DNA from: Candidatus Hydrogenedentota bacterium
Lineage (GTDB): Bacteria; Hydrogenedentota; Hydrogenedentia; Hydrogenedentales; JAEUWI01
Length of the DNA: 64,000 nucleotides
Direction of reading: 5' to 3'
Assembly (NCBI GenBank): GCA_016791475.1
Contig: JAEUWI010000027.1
Location: 1-64,000, forward strand
Shown here: one piece after another, positions 8,869 to 17,416 of the stretch
Numbering within the stretch: position 1 is the first letter of the stretch
Layout of the letters: each line of letters starts with the position of its first letter
The notes under the pieces: model-generated
What the model saw: only the letters and a program-made list of their open reading frames with translations
The model's database searches: none
Told to the model about the DNA's origin: nothing
Program-made: the position numbers and the translations under genes

Positions 8869-10101
8869 ATGAGAATCTTGCTTGCAAACACTGCGGCGTA
8901 TCCGGTGATCGGTGGCGTGGAAAACTCGCTCCGATTTATCGGTCGTGAGTTGTTGCAGGCGGGACACGAGGTCCGGATCTTTTGCCTCCAGATGGCCCCG
9001 TCGGAGCCATTGCGGATGGAGTACGAGGGAATCGTTATTGTACGTCAGCCCTACCAGCCTTCACGCTGGCCCCATGCCCGGCTTCGTGGCACAGTCGCCG
9101 CCGCACGTGAAGGAAGCCGCCCTATAATAGACGACTTCAAACCGGACGCCGTCTGGTCGCGATCGGCACCGATGGGCCAAGGAATACGCGATGGTGGATA
9201 CCGAGGTCCTCTCCTCCAGATTTTCCCAACCAATTCTAGAATGAATTGCCGGGGGCAGTACCTGCAGACGCGCGGTCTGCCGTGGAAACGGCGCCTTCTG
9301 TTGATGGCGTTGTGGCCTTTGGCCTATTTTCCGTCCGCGCGCCTTGAGCGCTCCCTTGCACGGCAGAGCACGGCCGTGGCATTCAGCGAGAACATGCGAA
9401 AGCAACTGGTTGGCGGATTTCCCCGCGGGGCACGGAAATGCCATGTTGTCGCACCGGGAGTCGACTCGGAACTGTACTCGCCCGAGCATGGCGCCCGTTA
9501 CTACCCGAGGCTGGCACGAGATTTTCAACTCTTCCCAGGCGACCCGACTGTACTCTACGTGGGGCGACTTTCGATCTCGAAGCATATACCCATGTTGGTA
9601 GATGCGATGACTCTGTTGAAGGTTCCCGCCCGACTTGTGTTGGTGGGCGCGGGACCTGACGAGGCAAACTTGCGTGCCTATGCGGAGCGCAAGGGTCTTT
9701 CGAGCCGCGTGTTGTTTGCAGGTTCGCAGGGGGAGATGCTTCCCGGCTTCTATGCGATCAGCCGTGTTTCAGTATTGCCCACAACAACGGAATCTTTTGG
9801 CCAGGTCTATCTGGAGTCTCTTGCATGCGGTACGCCCGCTGTGGGATTCGCGGGCGATGGCGACCGGGTGCTCACCGCGACCAGCGAGATACTTCGGGAC
9901 GGGGAAACCGGTGGCGTGGCCACCCGAGTATCGGCGGCTGCGCTCGCAGAAAAAATCGACGCGATCCTGGCGCTGGACGATGTCACCTACGAAACCATGT
10001 CCGTGCGCGCACGCGCGGTTGCACGGGCCGACTATTCCTGGCGGAGTTTCGTAGATCGTGCACTTGCGATCTCCGTATCACCCGATGGAATCTTAATGTG
10101 A
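8869..10101 (+). CDS. Family 4 glycosyltransferase (GT-B)
   Basis: A 410-residue cytoplasmic or membrane-associated retaining glycosyltransferase. The start at 8869 (MRILLANTAAYP) has GGAG at 8861-8864 and gives the normal GT4 N-terminus; the frame upstream to 8827 would add 14 unlikely residues. The N-terminal acceptor domain has 'VIGGVENSLRFIGRELLQAGHEV'. The nucleotide-sugar domain has 'LYVGRLSISKHI', 'LVLVGAGPDE' and the E-x7-E region TTTESFGQVYLESLACGTPAVGF. It begins 41 bases after the dehydrogenase and overlaps the flippase gene, so it belongs to the same transcript. Donor and acceptor are not predictable from sequence. Confidence 0.87.
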   Translation: MRILLANTAAYPVIGGVENSLRFIGRELLQAGHEVRIFCLQMAPSEPLRMEYEGIVIVRQPYQPSRWPHARLRGTVAAAREGSRPIIDDFKPDAVWSRSAPMGQGIRDGGYRGPLLQIFPTNSRMNCRGQYLQTRGLPWKRRLLLMALWPLAYFPSARLERSLARQSTAVAFSENMRKQLVGGFPRGARKCHVVAPGVDSELYSPEHGARYYPRLARDFQLFPGDPTVLYVGRLSISKHIPMLVDAMTLLKVPARLVLVGAGPDEANLRAYAERKGLSSRVLFAGSQGEMLPGFYAISRVSVLPTTTESFGQVYLESLACGTPAVGFAGDGDRVLTATSEILRDGETGGVATRVSAAALAEKIDAILALDDVTYETMSVRARAVARADYSWRSFVDRALAISVSPDGILM

Positions 10102-11609
10102 GCACACCCATGCATGCCCGCGAGACATCCCGGCCGGACATCAAGCGCATTGCCACGCGGGGGGCCCTCTGGGTCACTTTAACCTCGGCAGCGGCTCTTC
10201 CCTTGGGATACTATCGGAGTTGGATTTTAGGTCGATTTGGCGATGACGGTACGGTCGTGGGTAACTACGCCATCATACTGCTCTTCATCCAAATTGTGGT
10301 CACTTTTGTGTTGTTTGGCGGACCAAGCGTCGTCACAAACTTTCTTCCCAAGATCGAGCGCAAGCAAGACAAATTCGCGTTTATACTCGCCTATGGGCTG
10401 ATTTCAATTACGCTTTCAGGCGTCTTCATCGCGACAATCAACACGTTTCCAACCCTCGTTACGGCACTAATCCAGAAACCGGTCGATGAGGCGACGCTGC
10501 GCCTGCTTTCTCTCATAGCCCCCGTGGTTGTTCTGGCTCAGATGGCCATATACTCTCTGGCGGGCTTGATGGAATTCCGTATGTCCTCTTTGCTCGGTCA
10601 AGTTCAACTTTTTGCTATCTGCCTCTTTTCCACCCTGGCCTCGCTATTCTTTTCACAGGGTATGGTAGCCCACTCAATTCCTATGCTGGCGGCTGTGGCG
10701 GGCGCGGCAAACTTATTCGTTTTCGCTGCTGGCGGCTGGTACCTGCTCCGGCAATTGCCACGATCTGGCCTGCGCTGTTTTCTGCCACCCAACTTCTGGC
10801 GCTTCTCATCCTTTGTCCATTGTAATTCCATTGCCACCTTCGCTTACCAAAGTATCGATCAACTGCTGATACTCGGGGCGCTTGGCACCTCCGAACTTGG
10901 GACCTATTTTATCCTGCTCCAGTGCGCGCAACTCATCACGTTTGTTCCGCAGCGTATCGGACAGGTTATGCTGGCATCGTTTTCTCACATGGTGGGAGGC
11001 GGAGATAGTGACGAGCTCTGTCGCGCCTACAGTAAGCTGTGCCGTGCAATCCTGGTCATGAGCACGCCGATTACCCTTTTTCTCATACTTTTCAGCTACC
11101 CCATAGCGTCGATGTTCGGGGGCTGGTGCGGAGAGCGTCACCTCTACCTACTTGCCCTCGCCACCGCGATCCATGCGGGCGCGCTGGGCAGTGTCAACAG
11201 TATGTTAATCATGGCCAAAGAGCGGACAGGCCTGTTTTTGGCCAATAGTCTTTTGCTTATCGGTGTTCAGCTTGCCGTGACGTTGTGGCTCTTGAGCCGC
11301 TGGGGGGCTTATGCCGTGATCGCGGGGAAAGCTGCGGCTATTGTATCGGGGCAGACAGGCCTCTTCTCTATTGTCCGTTGGCGACTTGATACCGTACGGC
11401 TATCGCCGCCCGCGGAATTCTGGGTCGGAATGGCGGTGGTGTTCGCCTGCGCGCTTTTGGCGACGATGAGGGCTCCCCTCCCGTTGCCGTTGGCCGCTCT
11501 GGTCTTTCTGCTTTCCAGTTTTACATTTCTGGCCACCATCGGGTTTCGGCCATCCGAAATCAGGGCGATTCTGCGGAAGCGCAAAAGCCCCGCTGGACGG
11601 GCGGTATGA
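10098..11609 (+). CDS. Polysaccharide flippase (Wzx/MOP family)
   Basis: A 503-residue polytopic membrane protein with about 12-14 predicted helices, of the type that flips lipid-linked repeat units to the periplasm. The N-terminus 'IKRIATRGALWVTLTSAAALPLGYYRSWILGRF' is typical of this family, as is 'YQSIDQLLILGALGTSELGTYFILLQ' in the middle. I chose the GTG at 10098, which overlaps the stop of the preceding glycosyltransferase (GTGA arrangement) and has GGA about 8 bases upstream. ATG 10110 is the alternative. The open frame upstream to 9825 lies inside the glycosyltransferase and is not used. Confidence 0.83.
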   Translation: MSTPMHARETSRPDIKRIATRGALWVTLTSAAALPLGYYRSWILGRFGDDGTVVGNYAIILLFIQIVVTFVLFGGPSVVTNFLPKIERKQDKFAFILAYGLISITLSGVFIATINTFPTLVTALIQKPVDEATLRLLSLIAPVVVLAQMAIYSLAGLMEFRMSSLLGQVQLFAICLFSTLASLFFSQGMVAHSIPMLAAVAGAANLFVFAAGGWYLLRQLPRSGLRCFLPPNFWRFSSFVHCNSIATFAYQSIDQLLILGALGTSELGTYFILLQCAQLITFVPQRIGQVMLASFSHMVGGGDSDELCRAYSKLCRAILVMSTPITLFLILFSYPIASMFGGWCGERHLYLLALATAIHAGALGSVNSMLIMAKERTGLFLANSLLLIGVQLAVTLWLLSRWGAYAVIAGKAAAIVSGQTGLFSIVRWRLDTVRLSPPAEFWVGMAVVFACALLATMRAPLPLPLAALVFLLSSFTFLATIGFRPSEIRAILRKRKSPAGRAV

Positions 11610-11688
11610 GATTATGTGGCGCTGACGGGGAAAGACGGTTCACGTAACTGGAAAAAGGCACGGCGCGCGTGCCGTGGATTGTTGATTT

Positions 11689-12252
11689 ATGACACTTCTT
11701 CGGACTCCAAAATCAATTTACGGCGCCCTTCGGGCAATTGTATCCGCAATGCCGATGCGACTGCTCGAACTATTGGGACAGCTTTTTCCCGAGAACGCCT
11801 GGGGCTGCCGCATCCGGGGTACTTTTTATAGACCATTCTTGAAGTCATGTGGCCGGAACTTTCAAGTGGGACTTATGGCCAAATTGGAGCATCCCTCAGG
11901 CATTGAGGTGGGCCACGACGTATATATCGGACATGGATCGTGGATCAGCGGCCTTCGTGGCGGCGTACACCTCCATGATGAAGTGATGCTCGGGCCCTTT
12001 GTACGCATGGTTTCATCGAACCACACCTTCTCTGATGGTAGCGCGCGATTTGCCCCTGGCGAGGGTGGAGCGATATCAATCGGCAGGGGTACATGGATTG
12101 CCGGCGGAGCGACCGTGGTTGCCGGGGTTACCGTGGGCCCGTCTTGTCTGCTGGCGGCGGGATGCGTAGTGACCCGGGATGTGGCGGAGGGAAATTGTGT
12201 GGGCGGCATTCCTGCCAAGATCATTGGCATGACTGGCGAGGAGCATGCTTGA
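11689..12252 (+). CDS. Left-handed beta-helix (hexapeptide repeat) acyltransferase
   Basis: A 187-residue acyltransferase of the WbbJ/LacA/CysE-like group, which acetylates sugars using acetyl-CoA. Hexapeptide repeats start near residue 65 (IEVGHDVYIGHGSWI) and continue through 'ISIGRGTWIAGGATVVAGVTVGPSCLLAAG'. A putative catalytic His lies in SSNHTFSD. The end, 'NCVGGIPAKIIG', is the usual CoA-side signature. It probably modifies a sugar residue of the polymer made by the cluster. It ends 8 bases inside the next gene, indicating translational coupling. The start has only a weak ribosome binding site. Confidence 0.85.
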   Translation: MTLLRTPKSIYGALRAIVSAMPMRLLELLGQLFPENAWGCRIRGTFYRPFLKSCGRNFQVGLMAKLEHPSGIEVGHDVYIGHGSWISGLRGGVHLHDEVMLGPFVRMVSSNHTFSDGSARFAPGEGGAISIGRGTWIAGGATVVAGVTVGPSCLLAAGCVVTRDVAEGNCVGGIPAKIIGMTGEEHA

Positions 12253-13498
12253 AATGATCGGTAGTGTCAAGAGAATGGCGCGGCTTCTGGTGCTGAACAC
12301 TGCGTTGCGTCCACCGCGTGTGCGCCACTGTAGCCAGACCATCTACGAGGTGCTGCTCGGTTGCTGTCGCATGTGGGAATCTACCGGAGATCAGCGCTGG
12401 AAAGAGCGCGCGGATCGGGTGCTCCAACTGCTTCTGGCGATCCAGCAGCCCGATGGCGGCTTTGATATCGGATACGACTTCAATTTCGGGCGTTTACATA
12501 AGCGCGGTGACTCTACTTCGCCCGAGCTGGTGGGCCTGGTGGCTCTGTGCGAATACGGACGGCTTTTTGGGACAGCTCTGGTGGCCGGTGCTGCGAAACG
12601 GGCGGCGGAATGGATCCGTACGCATGCGCAGTTGCAGGGTGCCGACGAGGTCGCGATACCGTATAGCCCGTATACCATTAACGAGACCATGGTTTACAAC
12701 GGAACATCTTTTGCCTGCGGCGCACTTGGTGTATATCTGGGCGTGTTCGATGGGGACGACGAACTCATCGGCATCTATCGCGGCATGCTACGGTATCTCG
12801 ATCGCGTCATGAGCCGTGCCGAGGATATGCCCGGGCGCTTCTGGTACTACTGCGATCAATCGCGAAACGACTGGGACGAGCACCGGAGAGTCAAGATCGA
12901 CTACTATCACCAGATGCAACAGGTTGAGATGCATTCACTGGCGCAGCAGTTGACCCCGGACTTGGTTCAGGAGCGAATCATCCGTGACGCTGCGGATCAT
13001 GTGGCGGCGCTGCATGAACGCCATCCAATTATTCCGTATACAAACGATCCGCGCTACTTCAAGGATCAGGTCCACTTGTGGGGGCTTTCCTCGGTTATAC
13101 CAGGAATGTTGGAGGCCGGCGTTGTGTTGCGCGAGTTTCGTCCGGGATACGAGAGGGTGGCGAAGGAAGTGTTCGAGTGGATTCGTGCGAATGCCTGGAA
13201 CGGATTTTCGTTTGAAGCCGTTCTAAACAAAGACGGTTCGCGAGTGGAGCCCCGATATTACATGGTGCGCTCGGACGCTTGGGTATTTAACGCCTGCGCA
13301 TCCGCCGCAAAGCATCTGGGGGCCGGGGCGTGGAATGATATGGCGGAGAAGTGTTTTGCCACAATGGAGGCGGCGAACTTTTCCGGCATGGAGAGTCACG
13401 CTTCATGTTTCCGCCGCCGGGTCTTTGCTGGAATCTTGGTGGGGCTGAAGCGTGCCGTCGACCGAAAGCCAGCACCAGATTCCAATCTGAAGCAATGA
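12245..13498 (+). CDS. Alpha/alpha-toroid protein of unknown function
   Basis: A 417-residue soluble protein with no signal peptide. It has repeating helix-hairpin units with W/G/D-rich turns, such as 'MWESTGDQRWKERADRVLQLLLAIQQPDGGFDIG', 'GDSTSPELVGLVALCEYGRL' and 'DQVHLWGLSSVIPGMLEAG'. This resembles an (alpha/alpha)6 toroid as in glycan epimerases, unsaturated glycosidases and terpene cyclases. I cannot assign a family. Its place inside the cluster, overlapping the acyltransferase by 8 bases, suggests a role in making or editing the polymer or its precursor. A glycosidase or epimerase role is possible but not shown by any catalytic motif I can see. Confidence 0.72.
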   Translation: MLEMIGSVKRMARLLVLNTALRPPRVRHCSQTIYEVLLGCCRMWESTGDQRWKERADRVLQLLLAIQQPDGGFDIGYDFNFGRLHKRGDSTSPELVGLVALCEYGRLFGTALVAGAAKRAAEWIRTHAQLQGADEVAIPYSPYTINETMVYNGTSFACGALGVYLGVFDGDDELIGIYRGMLRYLDRVMSRAEDMPGRFWYYCDQSRNDWDEHRRVKIDYYHQMQQVEMHSLAQQLTPDLVQERIIRDAADHVAALHERHPIIPYTNDPRYFKDQVHLWGLSSVIPGMLEAGVVLREFRPGYERVAKEVFEWIRANAWNGFSFEAVLNKDGSRVEPRYYMVRSDAWVFNACASAAKHLGAGAWNDMAEKCFATMEAANFSGMESHASCFRRRVFAGILVGLKRAVDRKPAPDSNLKQ

Positions 13499-13525
13499 AG
13501 TTAGCGTGAATCGCCAAGGGAACCA

Positions 13526-15046
13526 ATGGCAGCAGAAGTGATGGAGAAAAGCGTGCAGACCTCTGAAGGGGGCTCTGCCGAACCTTTGGAACCGGGATCT
13601 GGCGTGCCGATTCGGCGACAGTCCAGCTCGGCGGTGATTCCGATTTCCGCCATGCTCGCGCTGACTGGCGGCGTCCTGCAGGGCTACGCCAATGGAACAA
13701 CCCACGCGGTTATCGCGTCCATGATCTTCCTGGTGCTGGGCTACCTCGCCGTCCGGCTGATCTTTCCCCACGGAAAGGCCGAGCATCGGGCGTATCTGCT
13801 GACCTACGGCATCGGCGTCTTTGTGGGGGGACTGGCGCAATGCTATTCCACGGCGGCATTTGGAGAGGTCCAGAGCTTCGTCGACGCGAATACGTTCTTC
13901 AGCGTCCTGTTTGATAGACCGCCCTACTACACGTGGGACGATCTTGAGAATCTCTGGCTAGACGGAAAACCCGCGGGCGGAGGGGCACCCCTGGCGGTGT
14001 TGCTATGGCAGTGGGGTTACCACATACGCTTGCTTATGGGACTGGATTTTGGCATCTATTTCGGCGTCATGATGAATGCCGTAGTAATGGGGGGGGCGGC
14101 GGCCATCACGGTACGGACAGCTCGGGAGCTTTTCGGCGACGACGCCTGGCGGCTGCGGCGCGTGGGGACGCTTTTTGCCCTTTGCGGCTTGTTTATACTG
14201 TTTGGCGCGATCCTTATTCGGGATTGTTTCACAACGTTCGTCAATTCGTTGGTGCTGTGGGGCATCGTACGCTGGCTGGTGAATCCGACCTCTTCCAGTG
14301 CGATGCGGGCGGGCCTGCTTACGGCGGTGTCTGCGGCGGCGATGATGTATCTTCGCTCCCGGACCGTTGTCATGTTCGGGGTTTTCTGGATGCTGGGTGC
14401 CGCGTGCTGGTTTCTAAAGCAACGTTTCGATTTCAGGCGCGGTCTGGCACTGGTGTCCGCGGTCCTTGTGTTGCTGTACGGGTCCACGTATATCCTGAGC
14501 TATTTCCAGGTGTCTATCGAGTTGCAGAGCAAGCATATGGATCAATACGTGGGCGTCATGGAAAGAGACGCTCAGGAGGATTCGCTGGGCATGCGCCTGG
14601 TCGTGAATCAGCCCCTTCCCGTCCGGCTGATCGCGGGCACGGGCTATCTCATGATTTTTCCGGTTCCGCTATGGGCGGGCATCAAGAGCGGGAGCGGCGA
14701 GTACCACCTGATCAAGGCCTACCACGCCTTCTACCAACTTTTTACGCTCCCGCTGGTCCTGGCGGGCTTTATCGCGGTCTATAGAAAGTGGGCCCGGGGC
14801 GGGGCACATTCCATGGCGATGGTTTTTCTGACGCTGTATCTGGCTGTCAACGTGCTGGCCGTGGTGGCCACATCGTTGGAGCAGCGCCATGTTGCGCAGT
14901 TCATGCCTGCATTTATGATTCTGGCGGCCGTTCCGGACACCCGGATACGCGCGGAGTGGAACAGAGTGTGCGGAATAGCCTTTGGGTGGTACGTACTTCT
15001 GGTGGTGATCCACCTGGCCTGGGCAATCGCGGTTTTTGGCCGTTAA
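13526..15046 (+). CDS. Polytopic membrane protein, candidate polysaccharide polymerase or glycan transferase
   Basis: A 506-residue protein. A soluble Ser/Gly-rich N-terminus of about 35 residues precedes roughly 11-12 hydrophobic helices. A larger extramembrane loop lies near residues 115-160 ('FFSVLFDRPPYYTWDDLENLW'), and another near 330-365. The region around 190-260 ('FGDDAWRLRRVGTLFALCGLFILFGAILIRDC') resembles membrane proteins of exopolysaccharide clusters annotated as Wzy-like or GT39-like, but there is no decisive motif. It lies between the toroid protein and three glycosyltransferases with gaps under 30 bases. A role as Wzy polymerase is inferred by context. A later O-antigen ligase-like gene competes for that role. 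Confidence 0.7.
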   Translation: MAAEVMEKSVQTSEGGSAEPLEPGSGVPIRRQSSSAVIPISAMLALTGGVLQGYANGTTHAVIASMIFLVLGYLAVRLIFPHGKAEHRAYLLTYGIGVFVGGLAQCYSTAAFGEVQSFVDANTFFSVLFDRPPYYTWDDLENLWLDGKPAGGGAPLAVLLWQWGYHIRLLMGLDFGIYFGVMMNAVVMGGAAAITVRTARELFGDDAWRLRRVGTLFALCGLFILFGAILIRDCFTTFVNSLVLWGIVRWLVNPTSSSAMRAGLLTAVSAAAMMYLRSRTVVMFGVFWMLGAACWFLKQRFDFRRGLALVSAVLVLLYGSTYILSYFQVSIELQSKHMDQYVGVMERDAQEDSLGMRLVVNQPLPVRLIAGTGYLMIFPVPLWAGIKSGSGEYHLIKAYHAFYQLFTLPLVLAGFIAVYRKWARGGAHSMAMVFLTLYLAVNVLAVVATSLEQRHVAQFMPAFMILAAVPDTRIRAEWNRVCGIAFGWYVLLVVIHLAWAIAVFGR

Positions 15047-15068
15047 CTATATTGGGAGTCCTCATTGG

Positions 15069-16274
15069 ATGAAGGTGCTTGTATTGACGACGCAGTTCCA
15101 CCAGCTCAACGGCGCGGAGCGGCTGGGCGTAGAACTCGCGGAGGCGTTGAACGCCGAAGCGGGATGGAAGGCGGAACTGGGAACCCTATACCGCAACGAC
15201 CAACCGGGAGCGCCAGAGGCCGAAGCCGGGCTCAGCGTCCGGGGCATTCAGGATTTTTACTATCTGGGCCTCAATGTTCGTCCCGGTCCCTGGGCGCTTA
15301 TCCTGGCGGTGATCCGGCTCCGGTCTCACTTGCGCCGCAGAGCATTTGATATCGTGGAGACGTCTCAAATCACGCCGACAATCCTGGCGAGCTGGGCGTC
15401 CTGGGGCCTCAAGACCGCGCATGTCGCGGGCATCCATGACGTATTCAGCCGCGAGCGCTATGATACCCGGAAGCACAAGTTCTGGCGCTTTTCGATTCGC
15501 GGAAAACGTTGCGCGCGTTTCTACGCCATTTCAAGCTATGTGGCCCGGCATTGGATCGCCTATTCGAATACGCCCCCGGAAAAGACGACCTTGGTGCCAA
15601 ACGCCATACCGGACGACTGCTTTGAGGCCCTGCCTGATCGGGAGGGCGTCCGGCGGGAATTGGGGATGCCGCCGAATGCGAGAATTGCCTTGTTCGTCGG
15701 GCGCATGCTGAAGCGCAAGGGAATTGACACCGTACTGGAAGGGGTTGGTCCCTTGCTTGAAGAGGAGAATTTGCACTTGGCCTATGTCGGCGAGTGGGGA
15801 TATGCGCCCGAGCATTTTTTTAGTGGAGAAGCGATGCTTCAGCAATCAATGCTGGATGAAATTAAGGCGCGGGGCTGGGGAGCGCGGGTTCACTTTCTCG
15901 GTCGCCGGGGAGATGTGCCGCGCCTGATGGCTTCCAGCGACGTGCTGGTCCACCCGGCGCGCATAGAAGGATTTGGTTTGGTGCTGGCGGAAGCCATGGC
16001 CGCCGGCCTGCCGGTGGTGGCCAGCCACGTGGAGGGAATCCCCGAGGTACTGGAGGGAACCGATTCCATCCTGGTGCCTCCGGACGACGCGGCCGCTGTT
16101 CGAGATGGGGTGCTGGCTACGCTCACCCGGACGCCCGAGGCGGCCCAACGGGCCATCGCCAAGGGCCGCGAGCGGGCGGAGGGATTCCGGCTTCACAACC
16201 GACTTCGAGCGTTGAAGCTGCTCTTCGAGTCCGCCGCCGATGCCGACGGCAAGCCAGCCGGAACCAAGGAATAA
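15069..16274 (+). CDS. Family 4 glycosyltransferase
   Basis: A 401-residue GT-B enzyme. The start at 15069 (MKVLVLTTQFHQLNGAERLG) matches the GT4 N-terminus; GGAG lies about 11 bases upstream and the upstream frame overlaps the preceding gene without coding sense. The C-terminal domain has 'ALFVGRMLKRKGIDTVLEG' and the E-x7-E element HPARIEGFGLVLAEAMAAGLPVVAS followed by GIPEVLEG. Residues about 240-262 form an insertion between the strands that precede 'VHFLGRRGDVPRLM', common in EPS glycosyltransferases. It ends three bases before the next glycosyltransferase, so both are probably cotranslated. Confidence 0.88.
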   Translation: MKVLVLTTQFHQLNGAERLGVELAEALNAEAGWKAELGTLYRNDQPGAPEAEAGLSVRGIQDFYYLGLNVRPGPWALILAVIRLRSHLRRRAFDIVETSQITPTILASWASWGLKTAHVAGIHDVFSRERYDTRKHKFWRFSIRGKRCARFYAISSYVARHWIAYSNTPPEKTTLVPNAIPDDCFEALPDREGVRRELGMPPNARIALFVGRMLKRKGIDTVLEGVGPLLEEENLHLAYVGEWGYAPEHFFSGEAMLQQSMLDEIKARGWGARVHFLGRRGDVPRLMASSDVLVHPARIEGFGLVLAEAMAAGLPVVASHVEGIPEVLEGTDSILVPPDDAAAVRDGVLATLTRTPEAAQRAIAKGRERAEGFRLHNRLRALKLLFESAADADGKPAGTKE

Positions 16275-16277
16275 AAC

Positions 16278-17354
16278 ATGGAAGTGAAAACGGCTCCGGC
16301 ACGCATACTCATTGTTGGTCCTATGCCGCCACCACCGTCGGGCACCACCACGCTGCTGGAATATTTAGTGGATATCCTCCAATCGGATCCTTCAGTCGAG
16401 CTTCATGTCGTTAACACCCTTGGTGTTCGGGGCAAGGGACTCCGCGGCGCCATGCGATTCTTGAGAATGATTCGAAGCATCCACGGGTTCGCACGGCGAA
16501 GCGATATCGTCACGCTTCATTGCAGTACCACGGGACTGCATGTGATGGGGCCAGCGATGTACCTGATCGCCCGTATGACAGGCAAGCCGCTTATTGTCCG
16601 GAAGTTTGCCGGGGATGATGTTCAGACGACCTTGCGGGGTGCAGGCCGCTGGCTTGCGGAGTACGTACTGCGGCACACGGACTTGTACCTCGCGGAATCA
16701 AAGCTGCTGGTGGATGCGGCGCGCGCGCGGGGAATTTCCCGGGTGGAGTGGTATCCCAACAGCCGCCCGATTCCCGCCGCGGCGGAGGAGCCCGATCCCG
16801 ATGAGGGTAGTTGCAGCCGATACGTGTACATAGGCAGAGTCAATGAGAGCAAAGGCATGCAGGTGCTGGCGGAGGCGTCTTCCCGCCTGCCCGAGGGCAT
16901 CAGCATCGATGTATACGGGCCCTGGGCCGACGACTTTCCGCGGAATGTTTTTGATGGATGTCCGAAGATAAAATACCATGGCGCGTTGCAGCCGGAAGAG
17001 ATCGTCCCGACTTTCCGCATGTATGACGCGAGTTTGCTACCGACCCACTACCGGGGCGAAGGCTATCCCGGCGCCATCCTGGAATCATTTCTGGCGGGGC
17101 TGCCCGTTATCGTGACGCGCTGGCGCGCGATTCCGGAAATTGTTGATGAGAACGTGGGCCTGTTTGTGGAGCCGAAGGACGCTGCAGGACTGGCGGACGC
17201 CATGATTCGCCTGCACGACGACCCCGCGCATTTTCGCCGTTTGCGCTCCAACACGCGGGCCCAGGCGGAGTATTTTGCTGCGGATCGCTGGGCGGGCTAT
17301 TTTCTTGATCGATGCCGGGCGCTTGCCGTGGGCAGCGAAAGTCGGCTGCGCTAA
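16278..17354 (+). CDS. Family 4 glycosyltransferase
   Basis: A 358-residue GT-B protein starting at 16278, with AAGGA at 16265-16269. The N-terminus 'ILIVGPMPPPPSGTTTLLEYLVD' includes the glycine loop that approaches the donor phosphate. The C-terminal half has 'YVYIGRVNESKGMQVLAEA' and 'TTHYRGEGYPGAILESFLAGLPVIVTRWRAIPEIV'. The protein is somewhat shorter than typical GT4 enzymes. Its substrate is unknown. It is spaced three bases from the previous gene and about 60 bases from the next glycosyltransferase. Confidence 0.87.
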   Translation: MEVKTAPARILIVGPMPPPPSGTTTLLEYLVDILQSDPSVELHVVNTLGVRGKGLRGAMRFLRMIRSIHGFARRSDIVTLHCSTTGLHVMGPAMYLIARMTGKPLIVRKFAGDDVQTTLRGAGRWLAEYVLRHTDLYLAESKLLVDAARARGISRVEWYPNSRPIPAAAEEPDPDEGSCSRYVYIGRVNESKGMQVLAEASSRLPEGISIDVYGPWADDFPRNVFDGCPKIKYHGALQPEEIVPTFRMYDASLLPTHYRGEGYPGAILESFLAGLPVIVTRWRAIPEIVDENVGLFVEPKDAAGLADAMIRLHDDPAHFRRLRSNTRAQAEYFAADRWAGYFLDRCRALAVGSESRLR

Positions 17355-17416
17355 CGGCGGTTTCCAACAGGCCCACCGGTCCGGCAGGCGGCCCGGGAAA
17401 TGGAAAAGTGGATACC

